Notes under the pieces: generated by a model
Told to the model about the DNA's origin: nothing
What the model saw: the letters and a program-made list of their open reading frames with translations, nothing else
The model's database searches: none
Made by a program: the position numbers and the translations under genes
Origin: CAYJLC01 sp964370735
GTDB taxonomy: Bacteria > Bacillota > Clostridia > Oscillospirales > Butyricicoccaceae
Direction: 5' to 3'
Length of the DNA: 64,000 bases
Assembly: GCA_964370735.1 (NCBI GenBank)
Contig: CAYJLC010000005.1
Coordinates: 1 to 64,000 of the forward strand
Part shown: one piece after another, positions 44,129 through 53,800 of the stretch
Numbering within the stretch: the first letter of the stretch is position 1
How the letters are laid out: each line of letters opens with the position of its first letter

Positions 44129-47100
44129 ATGAAAAACAATCCAAAAAAACTATTAATCGGGGCACTTGCATGTAGCTTGTGCGCTACTGGTGTTCTTGCA
44201 ACTGGTGAGGCGAGTGTAGACACAAATCCGCTAGCATCATTCCAAATGGCAGGAACAAGAAGTGAATTGCCTGCACAGTATACGTCAAGCATTGAAGAAG
44301 TTCTTCATGGGTCGGATAGGATTTATGTTGACTTTAACTATGATGCAATCGTAGGTATTGAAGACGGCACTTATATGCTAGTATCTGCAACTACTGCTGG
44401 TACATATAAAGTGCTTTACTATCATAATACCTCTAATGCTGCTGGTGATGTTCAAGCAGACCAAATCACAGTAAATTATAGCAACGGTGTGTATACTGCA
44501 AATACTGATACAAGATTTCCAGAAACTCACCAAACTTGGGAACTTACAAAAAATTCAGAGGACAAATATGTTCTAAAAAGCAAAACTCCAGACCAAGATA
44601 GATATCTTACATCTACTGCAATCAACGGTACTCGTGTTATGATATCTGATAATGTTGATAGTGCTGGCGTATTTGAAATTTCAGAAAATGATAACGGAAC
44701 ATTTTATTTTGGTGCGGTGAATTCTAGTGGAGAAATGGCTTATGTTACACATCCAAAAGATGGTTTAGGTCAATTTGCAATAGGTAGCACAGACAATAGT
44801 TCTATAAGTTTATTAAAACAATTAGAACTTACTGATAATGCATCGTATATAGCTTCAAAAGATGGATTAAATGCAATTATTGATATTGCTGAAACATTGG
44901 ATGAAACACTATACGAAGAAGCTGGATTTGCAAGTATGCAAGTTCTTTTAGATGACGCAAAAACTTTAGCAAGTAGCGAAGTTTTCCACTATAATTCAGC
45001 GACAAATGCAATGTTAGTTGAAACACAAGACAACATCAATGCCACTTCAAAAGCATTATTTGATGGTTTACTTGAGTTAGTTCCAATCGGTGGAACAAAC
45101 AAAACTGAACTACAAGCAAAATATGATGAATACATAGTGATTGAGCAAGGAATTTATACTTCTAGCACTTTTAGAGTATTCGAAGCAGCTCTTGCTAATG
45201 CAAAAACTGTGCTAGACACAGAGGATATTTCACAAATTTTAATCGATGCTGCGTTACTTGAATTAAATGAAGCATACGCAAATTTAGATGATGGTTCTGT
45301 TACAATTACTTATCAAGACTTCCCAAATCTAAATTCTGATAATGGTCAACCACTTATTGAAAATGTTACTGGCGGAAGCTCTTATTTCAGAATTCCAGCA
45401 CTAGAAACACTAGACAATGGTTGGATTATTGCATCTTCTGATATCCGTTGGAGAACTGGTGGAGATACTCCGCAAAACTTAGATACTATCGTTAGTGTTT
45501 CTAAAGATGGTGGACAAACTTGGGAAGGTGATATCGTAAACTACTTCAATGATATTTCAACTGCATCACACTCTCAGCAAAGTGCGGCGTTCATCGACCC
45601 TGCATTAATTCAAGACAGCAATGGCGTATTACACATGCTAGTTGATGCAAACCCATCTTATGTTGGACTTATGAGTGGGAACAGAATGCTAACTGGTAGC
45701 ACAGGATTTGATGATGATGGCAGAGTTATTATAGCTGAATCAACAATTGGTACTGATGCACCATCAGCTCTTGCATCATATTCATTAAGATTAGACCAAA
45801 ACGCAACAAAAATCGAGGCAGTTTCATCACAAACTGGAAATCCTACTGTTTATTTACGTCCGATTACTGATGTAGAAGGAAATGTTCATGAACTTACTTA
45901 TGTAGATGATAATTTCGATTTATTCATTTGGGAAGGAGAAGGAACAAGAGCAATTCCGAAAACAACTACTCAAATCGATACTGGCGATACAATCATTCAA
46001 AATTTATTTTATAGAAATGCAGAATACAAAGTATATCCTGTTTTCTTCATTTGGCATAAATCAGCAACAGTTGTAGGCGACGAACTTGTTTGGTCTGCTC
46101 CAACTTTACTTGATATTAAAAACGATGGTGGAAACAGAAACGAAAACTTCGTTGGAGTTTGCCCAGGTCGTGGTATGCTTACAACATTACCAGATGGAAC
46201 AGAGCGTATTTTATTCTCAGTTTATGATAATGATTCAGGAACTGAATATGCAAGCTCAGTTTATTCTGACGACGGTGGTGTAACTTGGCACAGAGGAGAA
46301 AAAGCAACGCAAGTTGGTGGTGCATACAAAGGTAGTGAATCTCAATTTGTAGAGCTTCCAGGTGGAATAATTAGAATGTATTCAAGAAACTCGATTGGTA
46401 AAATCAGCTACACAGATAGCACTGATTATGGCGTAACTTGGGGTCCTTATGTAATCGATAACAACCTTACTTACACAGGAAACTGTATGGTATCATTTAT
46501 AAATGTAGCGGGTACTCTAACAAGTGGTGATAATACAGTGTACGACAATTTAATTGTAGCATCTTATCCAAAAAACGGCTCTCGTACAGATGGAGTTGTT
46601 CGTGTTGGTTCATACGATGAAGACACAACTTTAATCAATTGGTTAAATACTGAGGACATTAGATATTCTGGAAAATATGCGTATTCTTGCTTAACTAATT
46701 TAGAAGATGGAAATTTAGGCTTATTATACGAGATTAATAACGCTGTAAACATTCGTTATGATGAATTTTCAATCACAGAAATAGTTCCTGGATATGAATA
46801 TACTGCACCAATGGCAGTTCCACAATCAATCAGTATCGAAGCTATTTCAGATAATGATATGTTTATAGACGAAACTGTTACGCTAAATACAAGAGTATTA
46901 TTAACTAATGGTAGCTTATCTGATATAAACGTAAACTGGACATCTAGCGACAGCGCAGTTGCAACAGTTTCAGAAGAAGGTTTAGTTACTGGTGTGTCAG
47001 CAGGAACAGTAACATTAACTGCAAGCCCAGAAGGATATGCTGATATTACTGATACAATTACTTTAAATGTAGTAGCAAATGTACCGACATCAGTTATGAT

Positions 47101-47962
47101 TAACGGAAGTGATAGCATAACGTTAGATGTGAGCTCAACATCTGATTTAAACGCAGATGTAACGTGGTTAAGCGGAGGTGTAACAACAGACGATATCACT
47201 TGGACATCTAGCAACAATGCAGTAGCAACAGTATCAGCAGACGGTTTAGTTACTGGTGTTTCAGAAGGAAATGCAGTGATTACGGTAGCTGTTAATGGAT
47301 ATGCTAATATTACTGATACAGTATCTGTAACTGTTGAAAATAACTCGACAGAACCATCAAGACCAAGACCGTCAATAGACGATGACACAACGGATGTTGA
47401 AGATGGCGATGTTCCACTTGCAGAAATTCCAGACACAGATACACCACTAACAGATGGCGATACACTTTCAAAATTGGACGATATTTCTGATAGCTGGGCA
47501 TATGACAGCATTAAATATGTTGTAGAAAACGGACTTATGAATGGTGTTTCAGAAATGAAATTTGAGCCAAACGAAACTGCATCAAGAGCTATGGTTTGGA
47601 CGATTTTAGCAAGAATGAATGAAGTTGACACAACAACTGATGATATTTGGTATCAAGTTGGCTTGGATTGGGCAGTAGAAAATGAAATTTCTGATGGAAC
47701 TAATCCTTTAGATAATATAACTCGCGAACAATTTGTAACAATGCTTTATCGTATAAATGCGCCAGAAATAGCTACAACAGAAACAGTTTTAGGACAATTT
47801 ACTGACGCAGATGACATTTCAGAGTTTGCAGTTAGTGCAATGGAATGGGCAGTTTCAAAAGGCATTATAACAGGCAAAACAGAAGACACGATTGCTCCAC
47901 AAGATAATATTTTAAGAGCTGAAATCGCAACTATTATTCAAAGATATTTAGAAATGAACTAA
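44129..47962 (+). CDS. Cell-surface sialidase with SLH anchor
   Basis: 1277 residues, exported and wall-anchored. Signal peptide ends near residue 25. A beta-rich, lectin-like region runs to about 240 and a FIVAR-like helical region covers about 320-390. The sialidase domain runs from about 410 to 890: FRIP box (420-423), Asp boxes SKDGGQTW (458-465), SDDGGVTW (from 713) and a third 'STDYGVTW', and the late 'YSCLTNLEDGNLGLLYE' with the expected Tyr and Glu. Two Big_2 Ig-like domains ('WTSSDSAVATVS', 'WTSSNNAVATVS') follow, then three SLH modules (about 1120-1277). It would release sialic acid from host glycans; the transporter is encoded next to it. Confidence 0.92.
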   Translation: MKNNPKKLLIGALACSLCATGVLATGEASVDTNPLASFQMAGTRSELPAQYTSSIEEVLHGSDRIYVDFNYDAIVGIEDGTYMLVSATTAGTYKVLYYHNTSNAAGDVQADQITVNYSNGVYTANTDTRFPETHQTWELTKNSEDKYVLKSKTPDQDRYLTSTAINGTRVMISDNVDSAGVFEISENDNGTFYFGAVNSSGEMAYVTHPKDGLGQFAIGSTDNSSISLLKQLELTDNASYIASKDGLNAIIDIAETLDETLYEEAGFASMQVLLDDAKTLASSEVFHYNSATNAMLVETQDNINATSKALFDGLLELVPIGGTNKTELQAKYDEYIVIEQGIYTSSTFRVFEAALANAKTVLDTEDISQILIDAALLELNEAYANLDDGSVTITYQDFPNLNSDNGQPLIENVTGGSSYFRIPALETLDNGWIIASSDIRWRTGGDTPQNLDTIVSVSKDGGQTWEGDIVNYFNDISTASHSQQSAAFIDPALIQDSNGVLHMLVDANPSYVGLMSGNRMLTGSTGFDDDGRVIIAESTIGTDAPSALASYSLRLDQNATKIEAVSSQTGNPTVYLRPITDVEGNVHELTYVDDNFDLFIWEGEGTRAIPKTTTQIDTGDTIIQNLFYRNAEYKVYPVFFIWHKSATVVGDELVWSAPTLLDIKNDGGNRNENFVGVCPGRGMLTTLPDGTERILFSVYDNDSGTEYASSVYSDDGGVTWHRGEKATQVGGAYKGSESQFVELPGGIIRMYSRNSIGKISYTDSTDYGVTWGPYVIDNNLTYTGNCMVSFINVAGTLTSGDNTVYDNLIVASYPKNGSRTDGVVRVGSYDEDTTLINWLNTEDIRYSGKYAYSCLTNLEDGNLGLLYEINNAVNIRYDEFSITEIVPGYEYTAPMAVPQSISIEAISDNDMFIDETVTLNTRVLLTNGSLSDINVNWTSSDSAVATVSEEGLVTGVSAGTVTLTASPEGYADITDTITLNVVANVPTSVMINGSDSITLDVSSTSDLNADVTWLSGGVTTDDITWTSSNNAVATVSADGLVTGVSEGNAVITVAVNGYANITDTVSVTVENNSTEPSRPRPSIDDDTTDVEDGDVPLAEIPDTDTPLTDGDTLSKLDDISDSWAYDSIKYVVENGLMNGVSEMKFEPNETASRAMVWTILARMNEVDTTTDDIWYQVGLDWAVENEISDGTNPLDNITREQFVTMLYRINAPEIATTETVLGQFTDADDISEFAVSAMEWAVSKGIITGKTEDTIAPQDNILRAEIATIIQRYLEMN

Positions 47963-48053
47963 ATACCGACGAAATTATTCATTTCACACGTTAAGGCAAA
48001 TCAAGGTATTGGATAAGCCATAATTTAATATTCGTTACTTTCTTTCAATAAAA

Positions 48054-48104
48054 TGCGCCCTATAAATTACTGAAAAGTTTTTTATAGGGCGTATTTATTT
48101 TTTG
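48054..48104 (+). terminator. Sialidase terminator
   Basis: GCGCCCTATAAA and TTTATAGGGCGT pair around an 11-17 base loop, followed by T-rich sequence. Confidence 0.75.
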
Positions 48105-48616
48105 ATATTATTATTTATAGTCCAGAATATTTGGCTAGATTTGCATATTGCGACTATGGTGGGATAGTAAAAAAAATCTCTATTATAATGTATATATACT
48201 TTTTGTACAAATTATAGGATAGTATTTTTGTTTGGAACTCAAAGTATCGTGTAACATTTTTATTTGACACTCAAAGTATAGTAATAAAAAAAGTGCAATT
48301 TTGCATACTATTTTATTTGATACTCAAAGGATATCGCTGTTTTTTATATATTTTTAGTATTTTTTCTTCAAAAACACTGGTTTTAACCCTGTGAAACTGT
48401 CAAAAAAAGCAGGTTTATCCTAAAAACAAGGTGTTTTTAGGATAAATGCACAATAGACAAGCTTTATTGGAACGAGTTTATGTAAATTTGTACAAAATAA
48501 AAATAGTTACTTATTTTTTAATCCATGTAACTAAAATGTAACAACTGTACTATATACTAGTAACATAAGGAAAACGGTACAGGAGTTACCGTATACATTG
48601 TAGGAGGTTATATATC
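48105..48616. promoter_or_regulatory. Long control region upstream of the vWA surface protein
   Basis: A+T-rich, with no gene. Three imperfect copies of TTTG-(G/A)-A/T-ACTCAAAG-G/T-AT lie at 48231-48247, 48263-48279 and 48316-48332. A perfect 15-bp palindrome with a 3-base loop (TTTATCCTAAAAACA and its complement) is at 48414-48446; it lacks a T run, so it is not a simple terminator. Near the gene, 'ACGGTA...TACCGT' forms another small hairpin before AGGAGG. Confidence 0.5.
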
Positions 48617-51600
48617 ATGAATAATTTTAAAAGTGAAATTTTTAAAAACAACAAAAGAATCATGTCAACTGCATTAGCAGGTGTGATGGCATTCAACATG
48701 ATTCCGTCTGTTTTCGCAACAGGCACAAATGGAACTGACGCTTCGGCTGAAGTTGCAACAAGCCAAGCAACCACAACCCTTTATTACAAAGCTGACGGTT
48801 CAGTAGGAACTGCAGACGACCACGTAGTAGCACTTAAAAAGTATGCAGAAGAAATCAAAGGTGGAGTACACAACGATTTCGAAATTACTTTAGAAGTTAC
48901 TACTAAGGACGGCGAGGTTGTAACTGAGACTGAACGTTATGACGACCATGCTATGGTACTTTTATTTGACGTATCTGGTTCAATGAAATTTGATTTAGAT
49001 AATAATACTGGTTCTTCGTCCGAACGCTTAAATGCAGCAAAAGCTGCGGCAAAGGAATTCATTTATTCTTATGCAAACACAACAGGCGATGTAACTCGTC
49101 AAATTTCAATTGCTTCATTCGCAGAGGCTGAGGAAAAATTTAGTGGATCGAGTGCAAATTTAAAAAATCAAAGCTCAGCGCTTGTTGATGTTGCGGGTGT
49201 TGTAACAGGGTTTAATATTGACGGTACACCAATCATTGATAAAACACATAAAAATTACAATAATTTTACAACAATTTTAAATGCGATTGATAAATTAACA
49301 GCTAATGGTGGCACAAACCTAGAGTATGGATTAGACGCAGCGAATGAGAGAATTAAAACTATAACTGATGCTACTACTAAAAAAAATGTTCTAGTGCTTT
49401 CTGATGGAGCACCAACTTTATATTATGAGTTGGTAGATCGCCTAGTTCTTAGTGATTACTGGAGTGAACGAGGTGACGGAAGTCATCCTAATTATGAAAC
49501 TGTTCACCAAACTGCTGGTGCAGCTGATATTCTACAAGCAAATGCAACAGTATATTCTGTTTTGTTAGGTTCAGACAAAAAGTTGCAATCTAGTAAAAGC
49601 TACGATTTAAAAGGCTATGATGATGGAGCTGCTGGCACAGATAAAGGAACTGTCTTTGAATATCTACAAAAACACATTGCATCTAGCGCAGATAAAGCAT
49701 TTAATACTTCAACTGCTGCAGGCTTAGCAGAAGCATTCAAAAAGATTTCTGAAACATCAACAGAAACAACTGAAACAAAAGCAGGTCAAGTTTCTGACCC
49801 AATGGGCAACTTAATTGATTTAGTTGAAGGCTCATTCTCAGAAGCTGCTGGTGTAACTGTAACAGACGGCGACTTCACTTGGAACACAGCAACTGAAGGT
49901 GTTGAAAAAACAGAAGACACAACAAACAAAACAACAACTTACACATTATCATACGATGTTACTCTTGATACTCAAGACCCTGACTTTGTAAATATTCAAG
50001 CTTACGACACTAACTTACCAACTACTTTCACATACAGCGTAGCTGGTGGCGAAGATGTTACTGTAAACTTCCCTATCCCACAAGTTAAAGGGACTCAAGG
50101 GACTCAAGCTTACACAGTTGAGTATTACTTTGAAGACGAAGATGGCGATTATGTTAAAGATACTACAAAAACTGTAACAGGCGAAGCTACAAGAGTTGAC
50201 GCAACTGTTGATGCAACAGCTGCTGGATATATTAAAACTTTTGACAATTATGAGTATACTACTACTGACGATACTGTAACAAGTATCACAATTGTCGAAG
50301 ATGATACTAAGAATGTTATCAAATTATACTACAAAATGTCTAAAGCACCTGTGCAAGTAGAGCATATTCAAATTCACGAAACATTAACTGATAACGGAAT
50401 AACTGTAACTACAAGTTCTTCATATGTAAATACAACAGCAAATGTTGGTGCTGAGTATACAGCGGTAGTTTCAGATGAGTTCATTAAAGCTGATTGGGCT
50501 GCAGTAGAAGGCACTTATGAAGTTGGAGAACAATCATTCACAAGCGAAGACCTTGGAATAACAGTAGCAAAGTCTGGTATAGATAGTACAGGTACTCCAA
50601 TAAATGAAAACAATGTAATTAAAATTTACTACACAAAAGCTGCGACAGATGCAAGAACTACAGTTTCTTATAAAGTTGTACACGAATATTATGATTACGA
50701 GTGGACGCTAAATGAAACAACTGGAAAATTTGAAAAAGATATTAAAACAAATCCAACTGATACAACACCAGGTACTACTATTACGTCTTACCACGGTATG
50801 ACAGCTAGCGGTACAAAAGTAGAAAAAAATGGATATCTTTTCAACGAAATTTTAACTGGTGAGGATAACGCATCTATAATTCTTGATAAAAGCAGACCAG
50901 AAGTTGACCAAAATGTTATCACATTCCGTTATCTAAAAGACAGCACAGCACCTACTAATGATGAAACAACATATAAAATAACACATATTTATCAAGAAAC
51001 AATCATCGCAGAAGACGGTTCAACAACAACTCGAGAAATAACAACTGATCCTAGATTTATTGAAGCACCGAGTGAAGGCGAAGTATGGTATGAAGGCGAA
51101 AAAATTAATGTTCAAAACCGCGTGGATCACAATGGAGTAACATATACACCTGCGGCAAATAACAATATAGGTGAAAAAACTCTAGGCGATGGAAATAACG
51201 AATACACTCTATACTATACTGTTGACAATCGTAAAGAACAAGTAGATGTTATTGTAGAGCATGTTTATGAAGCATATAAATACGAAATTGACGAAATAAC
51301 TGGAGTACAAAGCATAGTTCCTGACACAGAAAATAATGGCGTTGGAGTAATTGATCCAGCAGTTAAAAGATATGTTGGACAATTCTTTAGTGCTACTACA
51401 AAAGCGGATAGCTTCTTCAATGTAATTGAAACTGATTCATCAAACTTTACTAATGTAGAAGTAGTTGATGGTGGAATTAAAATCACAATCGTTTATAAAA
51501 ATTCTCCTGAAATACTTAATTCAGGTGATGTAACAGTTACAAGAGATTACACTGTATACACTTCTTATGTTGATGCTGATGGCGTAGTTCATACAAATGA

Positions 51601-53389
51601 TGAAACACATACTACACTAGATGATAAAGTTGAAAGTACTATCTATGGAGAAATCGGTGAAACAACACTAATTAGTGTAGCAAACCCATATGAAACTGAA
51701 ACAGGTTATGATGGATTTAATCTTGTAGATGCTACAAAAAATCCAAATAATCCACAAACTGATTTTAACCATGAATTCGTAGCAAAAGGTTCACAAGCAG
51801 TAATTTCTTATGAAAAATATGTAGATCTACTAGGTGAAGCACTTCCTGTAACTGTTGTAAGCCACTTTGGTACTTACAGCTACGAACTAAATGCAGATGG
51901 AAGATATGAATTAAGCACTAATTGGGTAGAAGATGCCAATATGATGACTTCTCCTGTTGCGTTATCTGGTAGTTACTATCTAGATCAAGCAGTTAGCGTC
52001 AATGTAAATGATTATGCTCAAACAGGTTATTCATATGATGCAGCAGTTCAAGCTGAGCAATTTGCAACTTCGTTATCAGAATTACGTGTTGGTGCAGAAG
52101 GTTTAGAAATCCATCTTTACTATGGAAAAACTGACGATACAAGAGTTGAAGCAGAAGTAAAAGTTACTGACACTTACTACACTTACGACAAAAAAATCGT
52201 TAATGGTGTAGCGACAGATGTACTAACAAAAACAGAAGGTCCAACAGAACGTAACTTCACAGAAACTTGGTATGTAGGCGAAACATTTACAGCTACAGAA
52301 AATAAAATTAGCTTTGATAGTTTAAATGCAGAATCAACAGTTACAAGAACTCTAACTGAAAATCTTGTAGATAATGCTATTGAATTCACTTATGAAAAAA
52401 GAAATGATAACTTAGTTGATACAACTGTTGATGTTAAGCATGTTTATGTAACAAAAGACTGGAATACAGAAGAAAAAATTGTACAAGAATTATCAGAATT
52501 ACAAGTAACACTTAAAGTTAACGAAAAATACACAGCAACTCCAAACACTGTAACTGGTGATACAACACTTCGTGGTGCTGAAATCACAGGTGGAACGGGT
52601 ACTTGGTTCGATCAAGCTAGCTATACTATAATTGCAGAAGAAAATGGAAATGAAATTACATTTACTTATGTAACATTAATCGACACTCGTGAAGAAACAG
52701 CTGTAACAGTAAACCACATTTACAAAACATTAGACACATACACAAATGTAACAACGGTAGATGCTACTGTTAATGAAGCACCAATTTCATCAAATGAAGA
52801 CTTTGAAAATGGAATTTGGGTAGGTAACAACTTCACAGCAACAGCTCAAAACACTTACAATGAAGTAGTTTATACACAAGAAACTGCAGATGCTGATTTA
52901 ACTATCACTTTAGTTAAAGAAGGAGTAGATATTCTTGACCCTGAGACTGGTGATGCTATCGGTACAACTGCAAACGTAATCAATATCGAATACCTACGCA
53001 CAATTAATACTAGACCAAGACCAGTAGATCCTGTTGACCCAGTAGATCCAGGTCCAGTAGATCCAGTAGATCCTGTTGACCCAGTTGATCCAGTAGATCC
53101 TGTTGATCCAGTAGATCCAGTTGATCCAACAATTGAAATTCCAGAGGGCGAACTTCCACTAGCTCCAACTCCTGAAGTTTCAGATGTTACAATCGAAGAA
53201 GCTCCTACGCCTTTAGCGCCAGAAGCTCCAGTAGAACCAACAGTTGAAATCGTAGAGGAAGAAATTCCACTAGCTGCTACTCCAACTACAAGTGATGCTA
53301 ACAACTTATTTATGTACGTAGTATCAGCATTCATTTTACTAGGAACAGCAACACTTTCTTTATTCACTGGAAAAAGAAAAGAAGACTAA
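48617..53389 (+). CDS. Large vWA-domain surface protein with MucBP-like repeats
   Basis: 1590 residues. Signal peptide to about residue 35 ('MIPSVFA'). A von Willebrand A domain (about 110-375) has an intact MIDAS start DVSGS (118-122) and 'VLVLSDGAPT'. About ten repeats of roughly 90-110 residues follow (about 495-1480), each with a 'V.H.Y....' strand start and ending 'I.F.Y.', resembling MucBP. A Pro-Val-Asp linker of tandem PVDPVD units follows (about 1470-1520). The end has a hydrophobic helix and basic tail 'TGKRKED'; the sorting motif is TPTTSD where related proteins have PxTGD. It is probably a host- or mucin-binding adhesin; sortase anchoring is uncertain. Confidence 0.85.
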   Translation: MNNFKSEIFKNNKRIMSTALAGVMAFNMIPSVFATGTNGTDASAEVATSQATTTLYYKADGSVGTADDHVVALKKYAEEIKGGVHNDFEITLEVTTKDGEVVTETERYDDHAMVLLFDVSGSMKFDLDNNTGSSSERLNAAKAAAKEFIYSYANTTGDVTRQISIASFAEAEEKFSGSSANLKNQSSALVDVAGVVTGFNIDGTPIIDKTHKNYNNFTTILNAIDKLTANGGTNLEYGLDAANERIKTITDATTKKNVLVLSDGAPTLYYELVDRLVLSDYWSERGDGSHPNYETVHQTAGAADILQANATVYSVLLGSDKKLQSSKSYDLKGYDDGAAGTDKGTVFEYLQKHIASSADKAFNTSTAAGLAEAFKKISETSTETTETKAGQVSDPMGNLIDLVEGSFSEAAGVTVTDGDFTWNTATEGVEKTEDTTNKTTTYTLSYDVTLDTQDPDFVNIQAYDTNLPTTFTYSVAGGEDVTVNFPIPQVKGTQGTQAYTVEYYFEDEDGDYVKDTTKTVTGEATRVDATVDATAAGYIKTFDNYEYTTTDDTVTSITIVEDDTKNVIKLYYKMSKAPVQVEHIQIHETLTDNGITVTTSSSYVNTTANVGAEYTAVVSDEFIKADWAAVEGTYEVGEQSFTSEDLGITVAKSGIDSTGTPINENNVIKIYYTKAATDARTTVSYKVVHEYYDYEWTLNETTGKFEKDIKTNPTDTTPGTTITSYHGMTASGTKVEKNGYLFNEILTGEDNASIILDKSRPEVDQNVITFRYLKDSTAPTNDETTYKITHIYQETIIAEDGSTTTREITTDPRFIEAPSEGEVWYEGEKINVQNRVDHNGVTYTPAANNNIGEKTLGDGNNEYTLYYTVDNRKEQVDVIVEHVYEAYKYEIDEITGVQSIVPDTENNGVGVIDPAVKRYVGQFFSATTKADSFFNVIETDSSNFTNVEVVDGGIKITIVYKNSPEILNSGDVTVTRDYTVYTSYVDADGVVHTNDETHTTLDDKVESTIYGEIGETTLISVANPYETETGYDGFNLVDATKNPNNPQTDFNHEFVAKGSQAVISYEKYVDLLGEALPVTVVSHFGTYSYELNADGRYELSTNWVEDANMMTSPVALSGSYYLDQAVSVNVNDYAQTGYSYDAAVQAEQFATSLSELRVGAEGLEIHLYYGKTDDTRVEAEVKVTDTYYTYDKKIVNGVATDVLTKTEGPTERNFTETWYVGETFTATENKISFDSLNAESTVTRTLTENLVDNAIEFTYEKRNDNLVDTTVDVKHVYVTKDWNTEEKIVQELSELQVTLKVNEKYTATPNTVTGDTTLRGAEITGGTGTWFDQASYTIIAEENGNEITFTYVTLIDTREETAVTVNHIYKTLDTYTNVTTVDATVNEAPISSNEDFENGIWVGNNFTATAQNTYNEVVYTQETADADLTITLVKEGVDILDPETGDAIGTTANVINIEYLRTINTRPRPVDPVDPVDPGPVDPVDPVDPVDPVDPVDPVDPVDPTIEIPEGELPLAPTPEVSDVTIEEAPTPLAPEAPVEPTVEIVEEEIPLAATPTTSDANNLFMYVVSAFILLGTATLSLFTGKRKED

Positions 53390-53413
53390 TTTAATTACTC
53401 TAAAACTTCCTTA

Positions 53414-53452
53414 TAAAAAAATCACCTAGGCTTTATAGCTTAGGTGATTTTG
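53414..53452. terminator. Terminator after the surface protein
   Basis: AAAATCACCTA and TAGGTGATTTT pair around a 12-base loop; also usable by the convergent 69-aa gene. Confidence 0.8.
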
Positions 53453-53635
53453 CATTTTATTAACATTTGTAGAAAACTTAATTTTATCACAAATTTCGTC
53501 GATAAGTAGGTTCGATTTTTCGAAAGTAAGACCAAGTGTATTTATTTTTGTAATAACAGCCTCGGCATGAATTGCTGCAATTTTCTGATTGAGTTTTGTA
53601 GTCGACGTTTTAGGAAAATACATAATAGCTTTCAT
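53426..53635 (-). CDS. Small protein (69 aa), candidate recombination directionality factor
   Basis: A helical, mildly basic 69-residue protein ('MKAIMYFPKTSTTKLNQKIA', 'INTLGLTFEKSNLLIDEICD'). Start ATG at 53635 is preceded by AAAGGAGG. It is transcribed divergently from the recombinase. The C. difficile skin element encodes a small directionality factor (CD1234) needed for excision; size and position make this gene the best candidate here. I cannot compare the sequences, so this is inference. A sigma-E-like -10 (CATAAATT) lies upstream but is weak. Confidence 0.55.
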   Translation of the reverse strand: MKAIMYFPKTSTTKLNQKIAAIHAEAVITKINTLGLTFEKSNLLIDEICDKIKFSTNVNKMQNHLSYKA

Positions 53636-53800
53636 CAAAAAACCTCCTTTAGTTAAATTTATGATGAAATTCTTGTCCGTTATTCTTATAAAATTCGCCT
53701 ATACACAAATTTAGGCTAATTTCTTTATTATGGTTTGCATATAAATGTAGAGAGAAGTTAACGGAAAATTCAGCTAAACCTCGGCTACAAGGGGGATTAA

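Noticed and set aside
46756..47631. 291-codon antisense frame opposite the sialidase C-terminal region
   Set aside because: Low-complexity Ser/Val/Thr translation caused by codon bias of the Ig-like and SLH region; no ribosome binding site.
52870..53367. 165-codon antisense frame with Gly-Ser-Thr repeats
   Set aside because: Mirror of the PVDPVD linker of the surface protein; not a collagen-like gene.
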